Assembly (NCBI GenBank): GCA_963839515.1
Contig: CAWIVN010000012.1
Location: forward strand, 248,001 to 312,000
DNA: 64,000 nucleotides
Direction: 5' to 3'
Origin: Fredericiella sp963839515
GTDB taxonomy: Bacteria > Chloroflexota > Anaerolineae > Caldilineales > Caldilineaceae
Below, piece by piece: positions 9,066-18,830 of this stretch. A model generated the notes under the pieces. That model was not told where the DNA came from, did no database searches, and saw nothing but the letters and a program-made list of their open reading frames with translations. Within the stretch, counting starts at the first letter, position 1; each line of letters starts with the position of its first letter. Position numbers and translations under genes: made by a program.

Positions 9066-10862
9066 CTATCTGTTGCCCGCCCGTTCCAACGCCGGCAGGA
9101 AATAGTCCCGCACCACAACCTCCCAACTCGTGGCCTGCGCCGCCGCACAGCCGCTCTCCAGCAGCGCCTGTCCCTGGTCGTCATTCTGCGGCAGCCGCGC
9201 CAGCAGCATGTGCGCCGCCCGCTCACTGTTGTTGCCCTCGATCCAGTCGCGAATACCCTGGTCGATACCCAGCGCATCATACGGGCTGCTCAGCCAGTAC
9301 CCTTGCGGCAGCGTGACGTAGTCCGCCACCACCAGGTTGGCCAGGCGCGGCAGCTGCGACAACTCGCCGCCTGCCGCCCGCCCGACAAAGTTGATGCAGC
9401 CGCACATGCTTGACAGGCAGCAAAGCGCGCCGTAGGTGAGCGCCTCCAACTGGGCGATTCCAAACGGCTCGTAAATACTCTGCCCAAACTCCACGTCCGT
9501 GCCGCGCCGGATGTCGGCAAAACTCATCTCGGAGGGCATGCGAACGCCGCAGCGCGCACGGCTCCAACCATACTGGTTGACCAGAACGGCGCGGATGCCG
9601 CCATTGCGCTGGTTAAGCGGCTCCAGGTTGTCGTAATAAAACGAGCGCTCCAACCCCGCCAGGTCGCCGTTGTCGTCGCGGTGCACCAAGGGCCACCCGT
9701 ACTGCTCTTCCCAACTGTACACCCATTGCGGCCGCCGTCCCGCCGGCAGGCTGCTTGCCAGCACAAACAGCACGGCAGTCTGCCCGCGTTTGGCCAGGCC
9801 CTTTTCCAGGTGCTCGAGCAGCCGCAGATCGCGCCAGAACGCCTTTGACAAAACCATGCGTGACACGTGTGTAAACACATAATCCGGCCGGTAGCCCAGC
9901 AGCCGCTCGGCGTACTGCTGCAGCAATGCCTTGGACGCGTGCTTGTCTGCCAACGAGATCTGCTCGGCGCTGCTGCCGTTATACACCACCTCGATCTTGC
10001 TGTTGGCAAAGCGGCCACCCAGAAAGCGCAGCTCGTCCACTATCACATCGCCCACGGCAAAGATAGCGTCACAACGTGTGGCCAGCCGCAGCAGGGGGTG
10101 TTTGTAGTCGTGGTCCTGGCTGCCGTAGATAGCCTCCAGGCTCAGGTTCCACTCCTTGGCCTGAAACATGGCATTATAAAACGAGGTGTCGTGGCCGGGC
10201 CGCTCTTCAACCAGCCGCCGCACAGTCGCCGTCTCGTGCGCATACAAAATCGTGCGCCATTGTTGCGGCTCGTCGATCTGCGCCGCCAGCAGCAGTGGCA
10301 TGGCCAGCCATTCGTGGCCGATCAGATATTTCTGGTTGCCATCGGGGCCGGCATCTGCCCCTATGGCTGCAATCGCCGCCAGCAGCGGCCGCGCCAGGGC
10401 CATATACAGGTTGTACTCGGCGTTGCTTTCGTGGCGTGTGCTGTCCAGCCCGAAGCGCTCCCAGCACACAAATTTGAACAGGTTGGCCGCGTCCGCGTCT
10501 GCCCGCCCTGCATCCGCCAGGATGATCTCGCAGGTCTGGCTGCCAAACCGCCGCGTCCCGTACAGCAGCGTCACGCCAAACTGTCGTTCGATGCCCTGCA
10601 GCGCCTCGCGCTGCTCCGCGTGCACGCCCTGGTAAATGCCGTGCAAACTGCTGTACGCGATCTGCACTTCATTCGCGGGGTCCATCAATCGGTCCAGCGC
10701 CACACCGTCATCCGCCTGCAGCGGTCCTACCAGGATCGTGCGCGCTACACCCTCGCCATACGCTTGTGTGCCAAGCAGCCCGTCCAACACAGCCCCGACG
10801 CCACCAACATGAACACCGGCTTCGTGACTCATGTGCACAATCAACGGAATACGCTCGCTCAC
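9066..10862 (-). CDS. Glycogen-synthase-like GT-B glycosyltransferase
   Basis: This 598-aa protein resembles starch/glycogen synthases at two places: the N-terminal glycine loop HVGGVGAVLDGL and the C-terminal FGQSIYEPFGIAQLEALTYG, the equivalent of the donor-binding EPFG-x-QLEA motif. The middle (GHEWLAMPLLLAA, ILYAHETATVRR, VVYNGSSAEQ) also follows the GT-B pattern. It is longer than bacterial GlgA (about 480 aa) and its central part is unfamiliar. The donor (ADP-, UDP- or GDP-glucose) cannot be told. The start is GTG at 10862 with GAGGGG 6 nt upstream. It lies directly upstream of glgB, supporting a role in alpha-glucan synthesis. No glgC is present in the window. Confidence 0.72.
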   Translation of the reverse strand: MSERIPLIVHMSHEAGVHVGGVGAVLDGLLGTQAYGEGVARTILVGPLQADDGVALDRLMDPANEVQIAYSSLHGIYQGVHAEQREALQGIERQFGVTLLYGTRRFGSQTCEIILADAGRADADAANLFKFVCWERFGLDSTRHESNAEYNLYMALARPLLAAIAAIGADAGPDGNQKYLIGHEWLAMPLLLAAQIDEPQQWRTILYAHETATVRRLVEERPGHDTSFYNAMFQAKEWNLSLEAIYGSQDHDYKHPLLRLATRCDAIFAVGDVIVDELRFLGGRFANSKIEVVYNGSSAEQISLADKHASKALLQQYAERLLGYRPDYVFTHVSRMVLSKAFWRDLRLLEHLEKGLAKRGQTAVLFVLASSLPAGRRPQWVYSWEEQYGWPLVHRDDNGDLAGLERSFYYDNLEPLNQRNGGIRAVLVNQYGWSRARCGVRMPSEMSFADIRRGTDVEFGQSIYEPFGIAQLEALTYGALCCLSSMCGCINFVGRAAGGELSQLPRLANLVVADYVTLPQGYWLSSPYDALGIDQGIRDWIEGNNSERAAHMLLARLPQNDDQGQALLESGCAAAQATSWEVVVRDYFLPALERAGNR

Positions 10863-11001
10863 GCACTACCCCTCGGCCACAAGATGACGGTTACTATGTT
10901 CTACTTACGTTTGCCGCTTCAGTATGCGCCAATCCCTAGGAAATTCCAAACCTGTCCGCCGCATAACCCGCGCCGCGCGTCCCGTCCGCATGTCCGTGTT
11001 C

Positions 11002-12462
11002 CTAAATTCTATCCACATCATGGTGCCTGCTCTCGCGCACCCCCGCCGCCGTAATCTCGATAAATTCCGCATTCGCCTGGAGCTCGCAAATCGTATGTGC
11101 CCCGCCATACGACAGCCCCGATCGCAGTCCTCCCACCAGCTGGTAGAGTATTTCGCTCACCTCGCCGCGATACGGCACCACCGCCTCCACACCCTCTGGC
11201 ACTACCTTGTCCCAATCCTCCTGATCCTCGGCGCTTTCATCCTCCGCCTTCTCCGCCGCTCGCCGTCCCATCGCCGCCCCCAGCGACGCCATCCCGCGCA
11301 CCACCTTTACCTTCTTGCCGTCGCGCACCACCGGTGAGCCTGGGGCCTCCTCGCAGCCGGCAAACAGGCTCCCGATCATCACCGTGCTAGCCCCTGCCGC
11401 CAGCGCCTTGACCATGTCGCCCGACGTCTTGATGCCGCCGTCGGCGATCACCGGGATATCCAGCCCCGCGTCCTGCACACCAGCCACGCTGTCGATAATC
11501 GCCGTCAGCTGCGGCACGCCAAACCCCGTTACGATGCGTGTCGTGCAGATCGACCCCGGCCCGATGCCCACCTTGATGGCATCCGCCCCCGCCTCCGCCA
11601 ACTCGCGGGCGCCTTCGCGTGTCGCCACGTTACCCGCGACGATCTGCACGCCCGGTATACTTTTGCGCAGCAGCTTGACCATATTGATGCAATGGTCGGC
11701 GTGACCGTGCGCGATATCGAGCACCAGCACATCCGCCCCTGCTTCCACCAGCGCCAGGGCCCGTTCCAGGTCGCGCTCCTGCACGCCGATGGCCGCGCCC
11801 ACGCGCAGCCGCCCCTTCCCGTCCACCGCCGCATTCGACGAGTGCTCCACCTTGGCCACATCGCGCGACGTGATCAACCCTACTACGTTGCCCTGCTGGC
11901 TTACCACTGGCAGCTTTTCCAGCCGGTGCTGGTAGAGGATCTCACGCGCCTCGCTCGACGTCACCGAGGGACCTACGCTCACCACCTTATTGGCCGGCGT
12001 CATCACCTCGTCCACCGTATGCAGCTCTTCGGGCGCCAGCAGTATATCGCGGCGTGTAACCAGCCCCACCAGCCGGTGGTCCTTGCCGATCACCACCAAC
12101 CCCCCCACCTCGTGCAGGTCCATCAGCTTCTCGGCATCCGCGATCGTGGCATCGTGCGCGATCGTATATGGGTTCTCCACCATAAACCCTTGGGCGCGCT
12201 TTACTTTGCTTACCTGGCGCACCTGCTGCTCCACCGTCATAAAGCGGTGCAGCACCCCAATGCCGCCGTTTTGCGCCATCGCAATCGCCATCCCCGCCTC
12301 CGTCACCGTATCCATATTGGCACTTAGGATAGGGATATTGAGGTGAATTGAATTTGTCAGGCGCGTCGAAGTATTCACATCCTTGCGCGAAGCGATCGGC
12401 GACCGCTTCGGCGTCAGCAGCACATCATCAAATGTAAGCCCCTTTTGGGCGCGAATAAACAT
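11002..12462 (-). CDS. guaB: Inosine-5'-monophosphate dehydrogenase
   Basis: This 486-aa enzyme oxidises IMP to XMP, the committed step to GMP. It shows the N-terminal GLTFDDVLLTPKRS, two CBS domains (about residues 95-210), and the barrel motif GPGSICTTRIVTG with the catalytic Cys. IADGGIKTSGDMVKALAAGA and the flap/C-terminal EGVEAVVPYRGEVSEILYQL follow. The ATG at 12462 (MFIRAQKGLTF) matches known family N-termini, whereas the open frame to 12540 adds an unrelated stretch. A good promoter (TTGCGC, 17 bp, TACAAT) lies about 85 bp upstream. Confidence 0.96.
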   Translation of the reverse strand: MFIRAQKGLTFDDVLLTPKRSPIASRKDVNTSTRLTNSIHLNIPILSANMDTVTEAGMAIAMAQNGGIGVLHRFMTVEQQVRQVSKVKRAQGFMVENPYTIAHDATIADAEKLMDLHEVGGLVVIGKDHRLVGLVTRRDILLAPEELHTVDEVMTPANKVVSVGPSVTSSEAREILYQHRLEKLPVVSQQGNVVGLITSRDVAKVEHSSNAAVDGKGRLRVGAAIGVQERDLERALALVEAGADVLVLDIAHGHADHCINMVKLLRKSIPGVQIVAGNVATREGARELAEAGADAIKVGIGPGSICTTRIVTGFGVPQLTAIIDSVAGVQDAGLDIPVIADGGIKTSGDMVKALAAGASTVMIGSLFAGCEEAPGSPVVRDGKKVKVVRGMASLGAAMGRRAAEKAEDESAEDQEDWDKVVPEGVEAVVPYRGEVSEILYQLVGGLRSGLSYGGAHTICELQANAEFIEITAAGVRESRHHDVDRI

Positions 12463-12545
12463 AATTAGGAGTCCCTTTTTGTTTAAGCGGCAAGCCGGCG
12501 GATGGTATGGGAAATAAGGAGTCGGGGCCAAGCCGGACACGCATC

Positions 12546-12574
12546 ATTGTAGCCAACTACCAACGATTGCGCAA
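12546..12574 (-). promoter_or_regulatory. guaB promoter
   Basis: On the minus strand TTGCGC (12574-12569), a 17-bp spacer and TACAAT (12551-12546) form a SigA-type promoter. It gives a leader of roughly 75-80 nt before guaB. I see no recognisable riboswitch in that leader. Confidence 0.6.
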
Positions 12575-12754
12575 CAGGAAAGCCGCCGCCTCCAAGCAGA
12601 TTTCCTGCGCTTGAAAACTACACTGTTACACACTATGCTTACCGCATGAAACCGCGAAGTGCAAGTCGCATTGTAGTATTTCAGGGAGACTGCCGGGTAA
12701 GAGAACCTCTACCTCCAGGAGGTGCCGGCAAGGAAGTGCCGGCATGGCGCGCAG

Positions 12755-12789
12755 AAAAGGGGGGGTGAAAGGTTACCCCCTCACCCCCC
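12755..12789 (-). terminator. Terminator after the DoxX gene
   Basis: A 9-bp stem (GGGGGGTGA with TCACCCCCC) and 12-nt loop are followed on the minus strand by CTTTTC. It lies 38 bp beyond the DoxX stop codon. Confidence 0.5.
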
Positions 12790-12826
12790 AGCTTGGACCG
12801 CAGGTGTCCCCGCCTGCCCTTTCGTC

Positions 12827-13291
12827 TTACTTTCTTTTCCCCAAATACGCATCCACTGCCAGCCTGCCCGGCCCTGCCAGGGCAAAGAACAGGGACGCCG
12901 CCAGCAGCGTCAACACAAACTCAAACCCGCCGGCATCCGCGAAAAACCCGTTCCCCACGTGCACCAGCAGCAGCGCCGCCAGCATATCGACCGCCAGCAG
13001 TGCAGCGACCACGCGTGTGCCGACGCCCAGGATCAGCGCAATACCGCCGACCAATTCCACGAACGTCACTGCAATCGCCGCCAACTCCGGGGCCGGGACC
13101 CCCAACGAGCCGAAAAAACCGGCCACGCCGCCGATCCCCATCATCGACAGCTTCTGCCAGCCATGCATGGCGAAAACAATGCCGACCGCCAGGCGTAAAA
13201 CCAGGAATCCAATCGCCGTCAGCGTCGCCGACCGTTCGGCCTCACTGCTCGCTACGGCGTTCACATTTGTCGTAATAGGTGTGCTGCTCAT
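12827..13291 (-). CDS. DoxX family membrane protein
   Basis: This 154-aa integral membrane protein has four predicted helices and the DoxX-type sequence GFLVLRLAVGIVFAMHGWQKL followed by VAGFFGSLGVPAPELAAIAVTFVELVGG. Proteins of this family are small quinone-linked or redox-associated membrane proteins of mostly unknown activity. ATG 13291 is chosen for its GGGAGG ribosome-binding site 6 nt upstream; the frame extends to 13336. It is divergent from the multihaem cytochrome gene. A hairpin with a short T run follows it. Confidence 0.85.
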   Translation of the reverse strand: MSSTPITTNVNAVASSEAERSATLTAIGFLVLRLAVGIVFAMHGWQKLSMMGIGGVAGFFGSLGVPAPELAAIAVTFVELVGGIALILGVGTRVVAALLAVDMLAALLLVHVGNGFFADAGGFEFVLTLLAASLFFALAGPGRLAVDAYLGKRK

Positions 13292-13495
13292 ATTTGTCCT
13301 CCCAAGCGAATCCGTTACGTTTCTCGTTATAAGCACCGCATTGCGATTGCCGTGCTATGGGAATCCTAGCGGCTGAGGTCCCGAAAACAAATAGAAAAAC
13401 CCACCTACCCTATGTCATTTTTTTGATCCACACTTCCGCGTCAATTTGGAGTACAATAGAGGCTACCTGTCCTCATACAATCGGAGAATATCGTC

Positions 13496-14170
13496 ATGGC
13501 CACCAAACCTCCACCCCCAGTCGCCAAGCGACCTCGCTGGCTCTGGCCGCTTGTCGCAATCGTCGCCCTTGCAATCGTGCTTACTGTGAGCGGGTTTACC
13601 TATGCGGCTAACCAGGAAGAGCACGATGCTTTCTGCGCTTCCTGCCACACGGAGCCGGAATCGACCTACGTCCAGCGCTCAACCACCGCCCCGCCAGTTG
13701 ACCTGGCTTCCTTTCACACGACCGAAGAAACCCGCTGCATCGACTGCCACTCGGGCGCAGGCCTACCCGGCCGCATGCAGGCAGAGCTGCTGGGCGCTCG
13801 CAACGCCGCGCTCTGGTACGCCCACGCCGCCGTCCAACCGGCGACGGTCACACAGCCGATCGGGGATGCCAACTGTTTGAAGTGCCACCAGGAAGTGACC
13901 CAGGAAGGCTACACGCCCGAACATTCGGTGACGTTGGGCCGCGGTGGCAGGGGCGAAGGTGGTGAGGGCGAAGGCGGGGAGGCTGGGCCCAACCATTGGC
14001 ACGAGCAGCTGGCGCGCTGGCAGGCGACCGCCGCCAACGCCGCCACCTGCGTCAGCTGCCATCCCGGCCACTCGACCGCAGGCACGGCACAAACTGGCTT
14101 CCAGGACCCACAAGCCACAGAAGCCGTGTGCGAGGGCTGTCACCAGGTGCTGGGCGAGGGTGAAGAGTGA
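13496..14170 (+). CDS. Membrane-anchored five-haem cytochrome c
   Basis: This 224-aa protein has a short cytoplasmic N-terminus, one transmembrane helix (about residues 15-36) and five CXXCH haem sites: CASCH 47-51, CIDCH 81-85, CLKCH 127-131, CVSCH 185-189 and CEGCH 212-216. The layout resembles NapC/NirT-type quinol-oxidising or other periplasmic electron-relay cytochromes, though the spacing is not a clear match to one family. A Gly/Glu/Arg-only insert at residues 147-165 separates haems 3 and 4. The start has GGAGAAT 7 nt upstream. It is convergent with the histidine-kinase end of the ApbE/ferric-reductase operon, which suggests a shared redox role. Confidence 0.85.
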   Translation: MATKPPPPVAKRPRWLWPLVAIVALAIVLTVSGFTYAANQEEHDAFCASCHTEPESTYVQRSTTAPPVDLASFHTTEETRCIDCHSGAGLPGRMQAELLGARNAALWYAHAAVQPATVTQPIGDANCLKCHQEVTQEGYTPEHSVTLGRGGRGEGGEGEGGEAGPNHWHEQLARWQATAANAATCVSCHPGHSTAGTAQTGFQDPQATEAVCEGCHQVLGEGEE

Positions 14171-14191
14171 TCCAGGAGGCGGTCGCGCCGC

Positions 14192-15607
14192 TCACGCTGT
14201 GGCTGGTGTCGCGGTGTGACCGGCGGGAAGTGTGAGGGTAAAAACGGCCCCGCCCCCCGGCCGGTTGGCCACCGTGAGCTGGCCGCCAAGCAGATGTGTC
14301 AACTCGTGGGCCAGCGCCAACCCCAACCCGACGCCACCGCTCTGCCGCTGCCTTGAGGGGTCTGCCCGGTAGAAGGGCTCGAAGATAGACGGAAGCTGTT
14401 CGGGGTCGATGCCTTTCCCGCTGTCGCTTACTGACACGCGGACACTGCTGGGCTGCGGCGTCAGTGTGACGTCGACTTTCCCCTGGTCAGTGTAGGCGAT
14501 GGCATTCTCCACCAGATTGAGCAGAATCTGTGTCAGGCTGTCGGCATCGCTGACGATAGTCGCTGTGGGCGGGGCCTGTAGCTCCAGGCTGACCTGTTTG
14601 GCTTCTGCCTGGGGCGCCAACGTCTCGATCAAGGTGCAGAGCAGCGCCGCCACATCCGTCGGCGCAAAGTCCAAGATCTGCTGCCCGCTCTCTGCTCGCG
14701 CCAGGCTCAACATGCGTCCGATCAGCCGCTGCATGCGCCCGGCCTCATCTTCGATGCGCAGCAGTGCTTCCTGGTAAGCCTCGGGTGTGCGCGGGCGGCT
14801 TAGCGCCAGCCCGGCCTGGCCCAGGATCGCGGTCACCGGGGTGCGCAGCTCGTGTGAGGCGTCGGCGGTAAAGCGGCGCTGCCGCGCAAAGGCCGCCGCC
14901 AGCCGCTCCAGCGTAGCGTTAAACGCCAGCGCCAGCGCCTGCACCTCGTCCTTAGTGTGTGGGATCGGCAGCCTTTGCACCGTCAGCGTGTCGGCCCCGA
15001 TGGCGGCCGCACTACGCGTCATGTCCGTCAGCGGCTGCAACGCCTTGCGTGTGGCAAAGAGCCCTGCCACAACCACTGCAAACAGCGCCAGCGGAATTGC
15101 GATCATCAGGCTGCTGCGGATCTGGGCAACCATCTCCAGCGCCTCTTCCGGCACGCTCCCCGCTTGGATGTAGCCGATGTGGGCGCCCTCCTTCAACGGC
15201 AGCGCTGCATAGATCGGCCGCGTATACACGCGCAGCAGCTCGCCGCTGGTAGCGCGCTGATTGCCGAGCATCGCCTCCCCTGAGCCCGGCAGGCTGCGGG
15301 GCAGCGCCGGCGCCGTTGCGTACGCGCCGGCCCCGCCGGTCACTGCGCCCCGGGCGTCCAGCACGCGCACAAAACCGTGCGGGCCGAGGCTTGCGCTCAG
15401 CCGCCCATCCGCGTCTCGCAGCCGCGGCTCGCCCTCGACGATCATGACGCGGCCGGCGGTGCGTTCCGCCGACTGTTCCAGTTGGCGGTCGAGCTGCTCA
15501 AAGAGATGGCCCACCAACTGCCCGGCCAGCACGCCGACCAGCACGACAAATGTTAGCAGAAAGACGAGGACATTGACGAGCACCAGCCGGTTGCGCAGGG
15601 TCCACAT
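14192..15607 (-). CDS. Membrane sensor histidine kinase (HAMP-HisKA-HATPase)
   Basis: This 471-aa kinase has an N-terminal helix (LVNVLVFLLTFVVLVGVLAG), an extracytoplasmic sensor region of about 130 residues and a second helix (MIAIPLALFAVVVAGLFA). A HAMP segment, HisKA with ASHELRTPVTAILGQAGL and HATPase with LVENAIAYTDQGK, DSGKGIDPEQL and GGVGLGLALAHEL follow. It starts 3 bp after its cognate OmpR-type regulator, so the two are one transcription unit. The signal sensed is unknown; its position after redox genes suggests an electron-transfer or envelope signal. Confidence 0.93.
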   Translation of the reverse strand: MWTLRNRLVLVNVLVFLLTFVVLVGVLAGQLVGHLFEQLDRQLEQSAERTAGRVMIVEGEPRLRDADGRLSASLGPHGFVRVLDARGAVTGGAGAYATAPALPRSLPGSGEAMLGNQRATSGELLRVYTRPIYAALPLKEGAHIGYIQAGSVPEEALEMVAQIRSSLMIAIPLALFAVVVAGLFATRKALQPLTDMTRSAAAIGADTLTVQRLPIPHTKDEVQALALAFNATLERLAAAFARQRRFTADASHELRTPVTAILGQAGLALSRPRTPEAYQEALLRIEDEAGRMQRLIGRMLSLARAESGQQILDFAPTDVAALLCTLIETLAPQAEAKQVSLELQAPPTATIVSDADSLTQILLNLVENAIAYTDQGKVDVTLTPQPSSVRVSVSDSGKGIDPEQLPSIFEPFYRADPSRQRQSGGVGLGLALAHELTHLLGGQLTVANRPGGGAVFTLTLPAGHTATPATA

Positions 15608-15610
15608 GGC

Positions 15611-16288
15611 TCACCCGTCCGCGCTCAGCTTGTAGCCTGTACCGCGCACGGTGCGGATCAGCTGCAGCGCCTGGCCGTCGTCGATCTTGCGGCGCAGATA
15701 GCCCACATAGACGTCCACGATGTTTGACTGGTTGTAGAAATCGTAACCCCACACCTGCTCACCGATCTGGGTGCGGCTTAATACCTGGTTCGGGTGCAGC
15801 AGCATGAACTCGAGCAGGGCAAACTCCTTACTCGTCAGCTCGATCTCCAGGGGGCCGCGCTTGACCACATGCGTCAGCCGGTTCAACGTCAAGTCGGCGA
15901 TCTGCAGCTCGTTCGGGGTGCCGGGCCGTTCGTAGCTGCGCGTGCGCGCGCGGATGCGCGCCAGCAGCTCCCGGTAGGCGAATGGCTTGACCAGGTAGTC
16001 GTCGGCGCCACTGTCAAGCCCGGCGACGCGGTCGTCCACGCCGTCCAGGGCCGTGAGCATCACAATCGGGGCGGCAAAGCCACGCCGGCGCAGCGTGAGC
16101 GCCACCTGGCGACCGTCCATCTTGGGCAGCAGCACATCCAGCAAGATCAGGTCATACTCGTAGGTCTGGGCGTAGCTCAGCGCCAGCTCGCCATCGGCGA
16201 CCGCGTCGACTACGTAACCCTCTTCCGTGAGACCTTGCTTGATAAAAGCCGAGACGTTCTGTTCGTCCTCAACCACTAGGATGCGCAT
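15611..16288 (-). CDS. OmpR/PhoB-family response regulator
   Basis: This 225-aa regulator has a receiver (VVEDEQN, Asp51 in LLDVLLPKMDG, Lys in VKPFAYRELLARIRART) and a winged-helix DNA-binding domain (TSKEFALLEFMLLHPNQVLS, VDVYVGYLRRKID). ATG 16288 begins the canonical MRILVVEDE; the open frame to 16378 adds nothing domain-like. It pairs with the kinase encoded 3 bp downstream. A likely target is the three-repeat site at 19123-19150 at the head of the same gene cluster. Confidence 0.95.
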   Translation of the reverse strand: MRILVVEDEQNVSAFIKQGLTEEGYVVDAVADGELALSYAQTYEYDLILLDVLLPKMDGRQVALTLRRRGFAAPIVMLTALDGVDDRVAGLDSGADDYLVKPFAYRELLARIRARTRSYERPGTPNELQIADLTLNRLTHVVKRGPLEIELTSKEFALLEFMLLHPNQVLSRTQIGEQVWGYDFYNQSNIVDVYVGYLRRKIDDGQALQLIRTVRGTGYKLSADG

Positions 16289-16372
16289 TGGACCATCATC
16301 ATAGATCAGGAAACGCTGCTTGTCATTCCGCACGCCCCCACGTTGGGTGCATCTCGCGTTTGGGGCGAGGGC

Positions 16373-16439
16373 GGGCACAAGGTCCGGCGGAAAAACACCT
16401 GCCGTCGCGCCGATGGTTCATTCGCCGGACCTTGTGCCC
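16373..16439. repeat. 17-bp perfect inverted repeat after the ferric-reductase-like gene
   Basis: GGGCACAAGGTCCGGCG (16373-16389) pairs perfectly with CGCCGGACCTTGTGCCC (16423-16439) across a 33-nt loop. It abuts the stop codon of the minus-strand membrane-protein gene at 16440. It may end or attenuate that transcript before the regulator genes, or stabilise its 3' end. There is no clear T run. Confidence 0.6.
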
Positions 16440-17162
16440 CTACGGCTCGTCCGTGCCCCGAACGAGAAATGCCGCGCTCGGGGTCTTTCTCCTTAGCGGC
16501 TCCCGGCGGCTGCCTGCGATCCGCATCACGGTCATCACGACTACCGCTGTGAGACTCAGGCTGTATAGCCACCACAGGGGCGTGCTGTCCGTGCCCGCCA
16601 GCACGCCGTGTACGGTGACCATCAAAAACACGGCGAAGCTTGTATAGTGCAGCAGGCGGAAGTTCTTCTGGCCGAGCCGGCTGCGCGCGTAGAAGCTTAA
16701 CGTGAGCAGCAGCATCAGGTAGAAGCCGATAATGCCCAGACCTACCGGGACCGGCCGGTAGGGCGAGAGAAACGGCGTAAAGACCTGGGTCAGACCGATC
16801 TTGATGTAGTCGTCGCCGATCAGGATGATGCCGTGCAGCGCGGCAAACCCAAGCCCAAGCCAGTTCAGATAGCTGTGCATGCCCAGCGCCAGCAGCGGCG
16901 TGACACGGGTGCGAAAGAGACTGCCGCTCTGGATCAGCCCCCACAGCACGCCCACAGTTATCAACACATAAGCGACCACGCCGGAGCTGCGCGATAAAAA
17001 CCAGTACGACTTGGCCGCGGTCTCGGGCAGGTAGTAGCCGATCGCCACCACCGCACCGAAGCCGATGAGGCTCAGCACGATCACGGCGGCAAAGCTGGCC
17101 AGTGCACCGCGCGAGCTAGGCTGGGATTCGGAATCGCTCGAGGGAGGAACTAGACGATACAT
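16440..17162 (-). CDS. Ferric-reductase-like haem-binding membrane protein
   Basis: This 240-aa protein has about six hydrophobic helices of the ferric reductase-like transmembrane domain. Histidines on helices could ligate b haems: MHSYLNWLGLGFAALHGIILIG and LLHYTSFAVFLMVTVHGVLAG, two pairs spaced 14-15 residues apart. It lacks FAD/NAD domains, so electrons must come from a partner. ATG 17162 is preceded by GAGAAG; a TTG at 17177 is an alternative. It overlaps the end of apbE by 47 bp, which supports translational coupling. Such domains often work with a flavinylated extracytoplasmic protein, the product of ApbE activity. Confidence 0.85.
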   Translation of the reverse strand: MYRLVPPSSDSESQPSSRGALASFAAVIVLSLIGFGAVVAIGYYLPETAAKSYWFLSRSSGVVAYVLITVGVLWGLIQSGSLFRTRVTPLLALGMHSYLNWLGLGFAALHGIILIGDDYIKIGLTQVFTPFLSPYRPVPVGLGIIGFYLMLLLTLSFYARSRLGQKNFRLLHYTSFAVFLMVTVHGVLAGTDSTPLWWLYSLSLTAVVVMTVMRIAGSRREPLRRKTPSAAFLVRGTDEP

Positions 17163-18161
17163 AGGCTTTCTTCTCAAACTCGCCGCTCGTCAGCTGGCGG
17201 CCATCGTCGGTAACGACGAGACCGGCAACCCCGGCGGCGCTGGCGACTTGATTCAGGTAGGCAAGCCCCTGCTCCTCGCCCAGGATCAACACCGTCTTGG
17301 CGTAAATCTCGGCGTCGGGCAGGCGCGCCCCAATGACGGTAACACTCACAATATTCGTGGCGGCCGGAGTGCCGCTGCGCGGGTCGATGAGGTGATGGGC
17401 GGGCCGCCCGGCGTGGCGCCAACTGCGAAAGACCCGGCTGGAGGTGGCGATAGCGGCGTTGCGGAGACCGAGAACGGCAATATCTTCCGCCTCGTCCTGC
17501 GGATCCGCGACGGTGACCACCCACGGCTCGCCCGGCGGCGTACCCACGCAGGCGATGTCGCCGCCCGCGTCCACCAGGCACGCGCCCCACATTCCGAGCC
17601 GCTGCGCCGCCTCCTGGATCGTCCAGCCCTTGGCAATGCCGCCCAGGTCCAACCCTACGCCCGCGGGCAGCGTGATCACCCGCCCCGGGCCCAGCCGGAT
17701 GCCGGAAGAGTCCACGGGCACGCCCCAGGCCGCGGGCACATCGCCCATAGGGTTCGTGGAGACCACAGGCTCGCCTGTCTCACCCATGCCTTGTGCTCGT
17801 TTGCTGTCCTGCTCCACCTGGATGGCGCTGAACGAGCGGTCATAGCCGCTGGCGACCAAGGCGTTCAAGATGGCTGGGTCAAAGATGCCGCCGGTCTGGC
17901 CGCGCCAGGCCAGCGCGCTTGCGACGAGGTCGAAGAGCAGTTGCGAAGCCGCGAAAGGCTGGCCTGCCGCCCGGTTGAGCCGTGACAGCTCGGAGTCCGG
18001 GCGAAAACGGCTCAGCCGCACCTCGGTCTGGGCGAAGAGGCGTTCGGCCGCGAGCAGCGCGCTCAGGGCGCGCTGCTCGTTGTCGTTCCAAACCCACAGT
18101 GCCACCTCGGTCCCCATTGCCCGGAAGCGGCGGCTGTACTGGTGTAAACCGCGTTCTTGTT

Positions 18162-18165
<4 letters not shown>
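17116..18165 (-). CDS. apbE: FAD:protein FMN transferase
   Basis: This 349-aa enzyme attaches FMN covalently to Thr of target proteins outside the membrane. Family signs are FRAMGTEVALWVW at the start, FDPAILNAL, the LDLGGIAKGWTIQEA segment, LVDAGGDIACVG and the C-terminal HHLIDPRSGTPA with AEIYAKTVLIL. I see no strong signal peptide, so export is uncertain. It overlaps the upstream gene by 4 bp and the ferric-reductase-like gene by 47 bp. No protein with an obvious FMN-binding domain is encoded nearby, so its acceptor is an open question. Confidence 0.9.
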
Positions 18166-18818
<653 letters not shown>

Positions 18819-18830
18819 GGTCCTAGCTCC

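Noticed and set aside
12463..12545. Riboswitch in the guaB leader
   Set aside because: No conserved aptamer-like elements or terminator hairpin are recognisable in the short leader.
14147..14170. Cytochrome frame disruption by the Gly/Glu-rich insert
   Set aside because: The frame stays open with two further CXXCH sites after the insert, so it is an in-frame low-complexity linker, not a frameshift.
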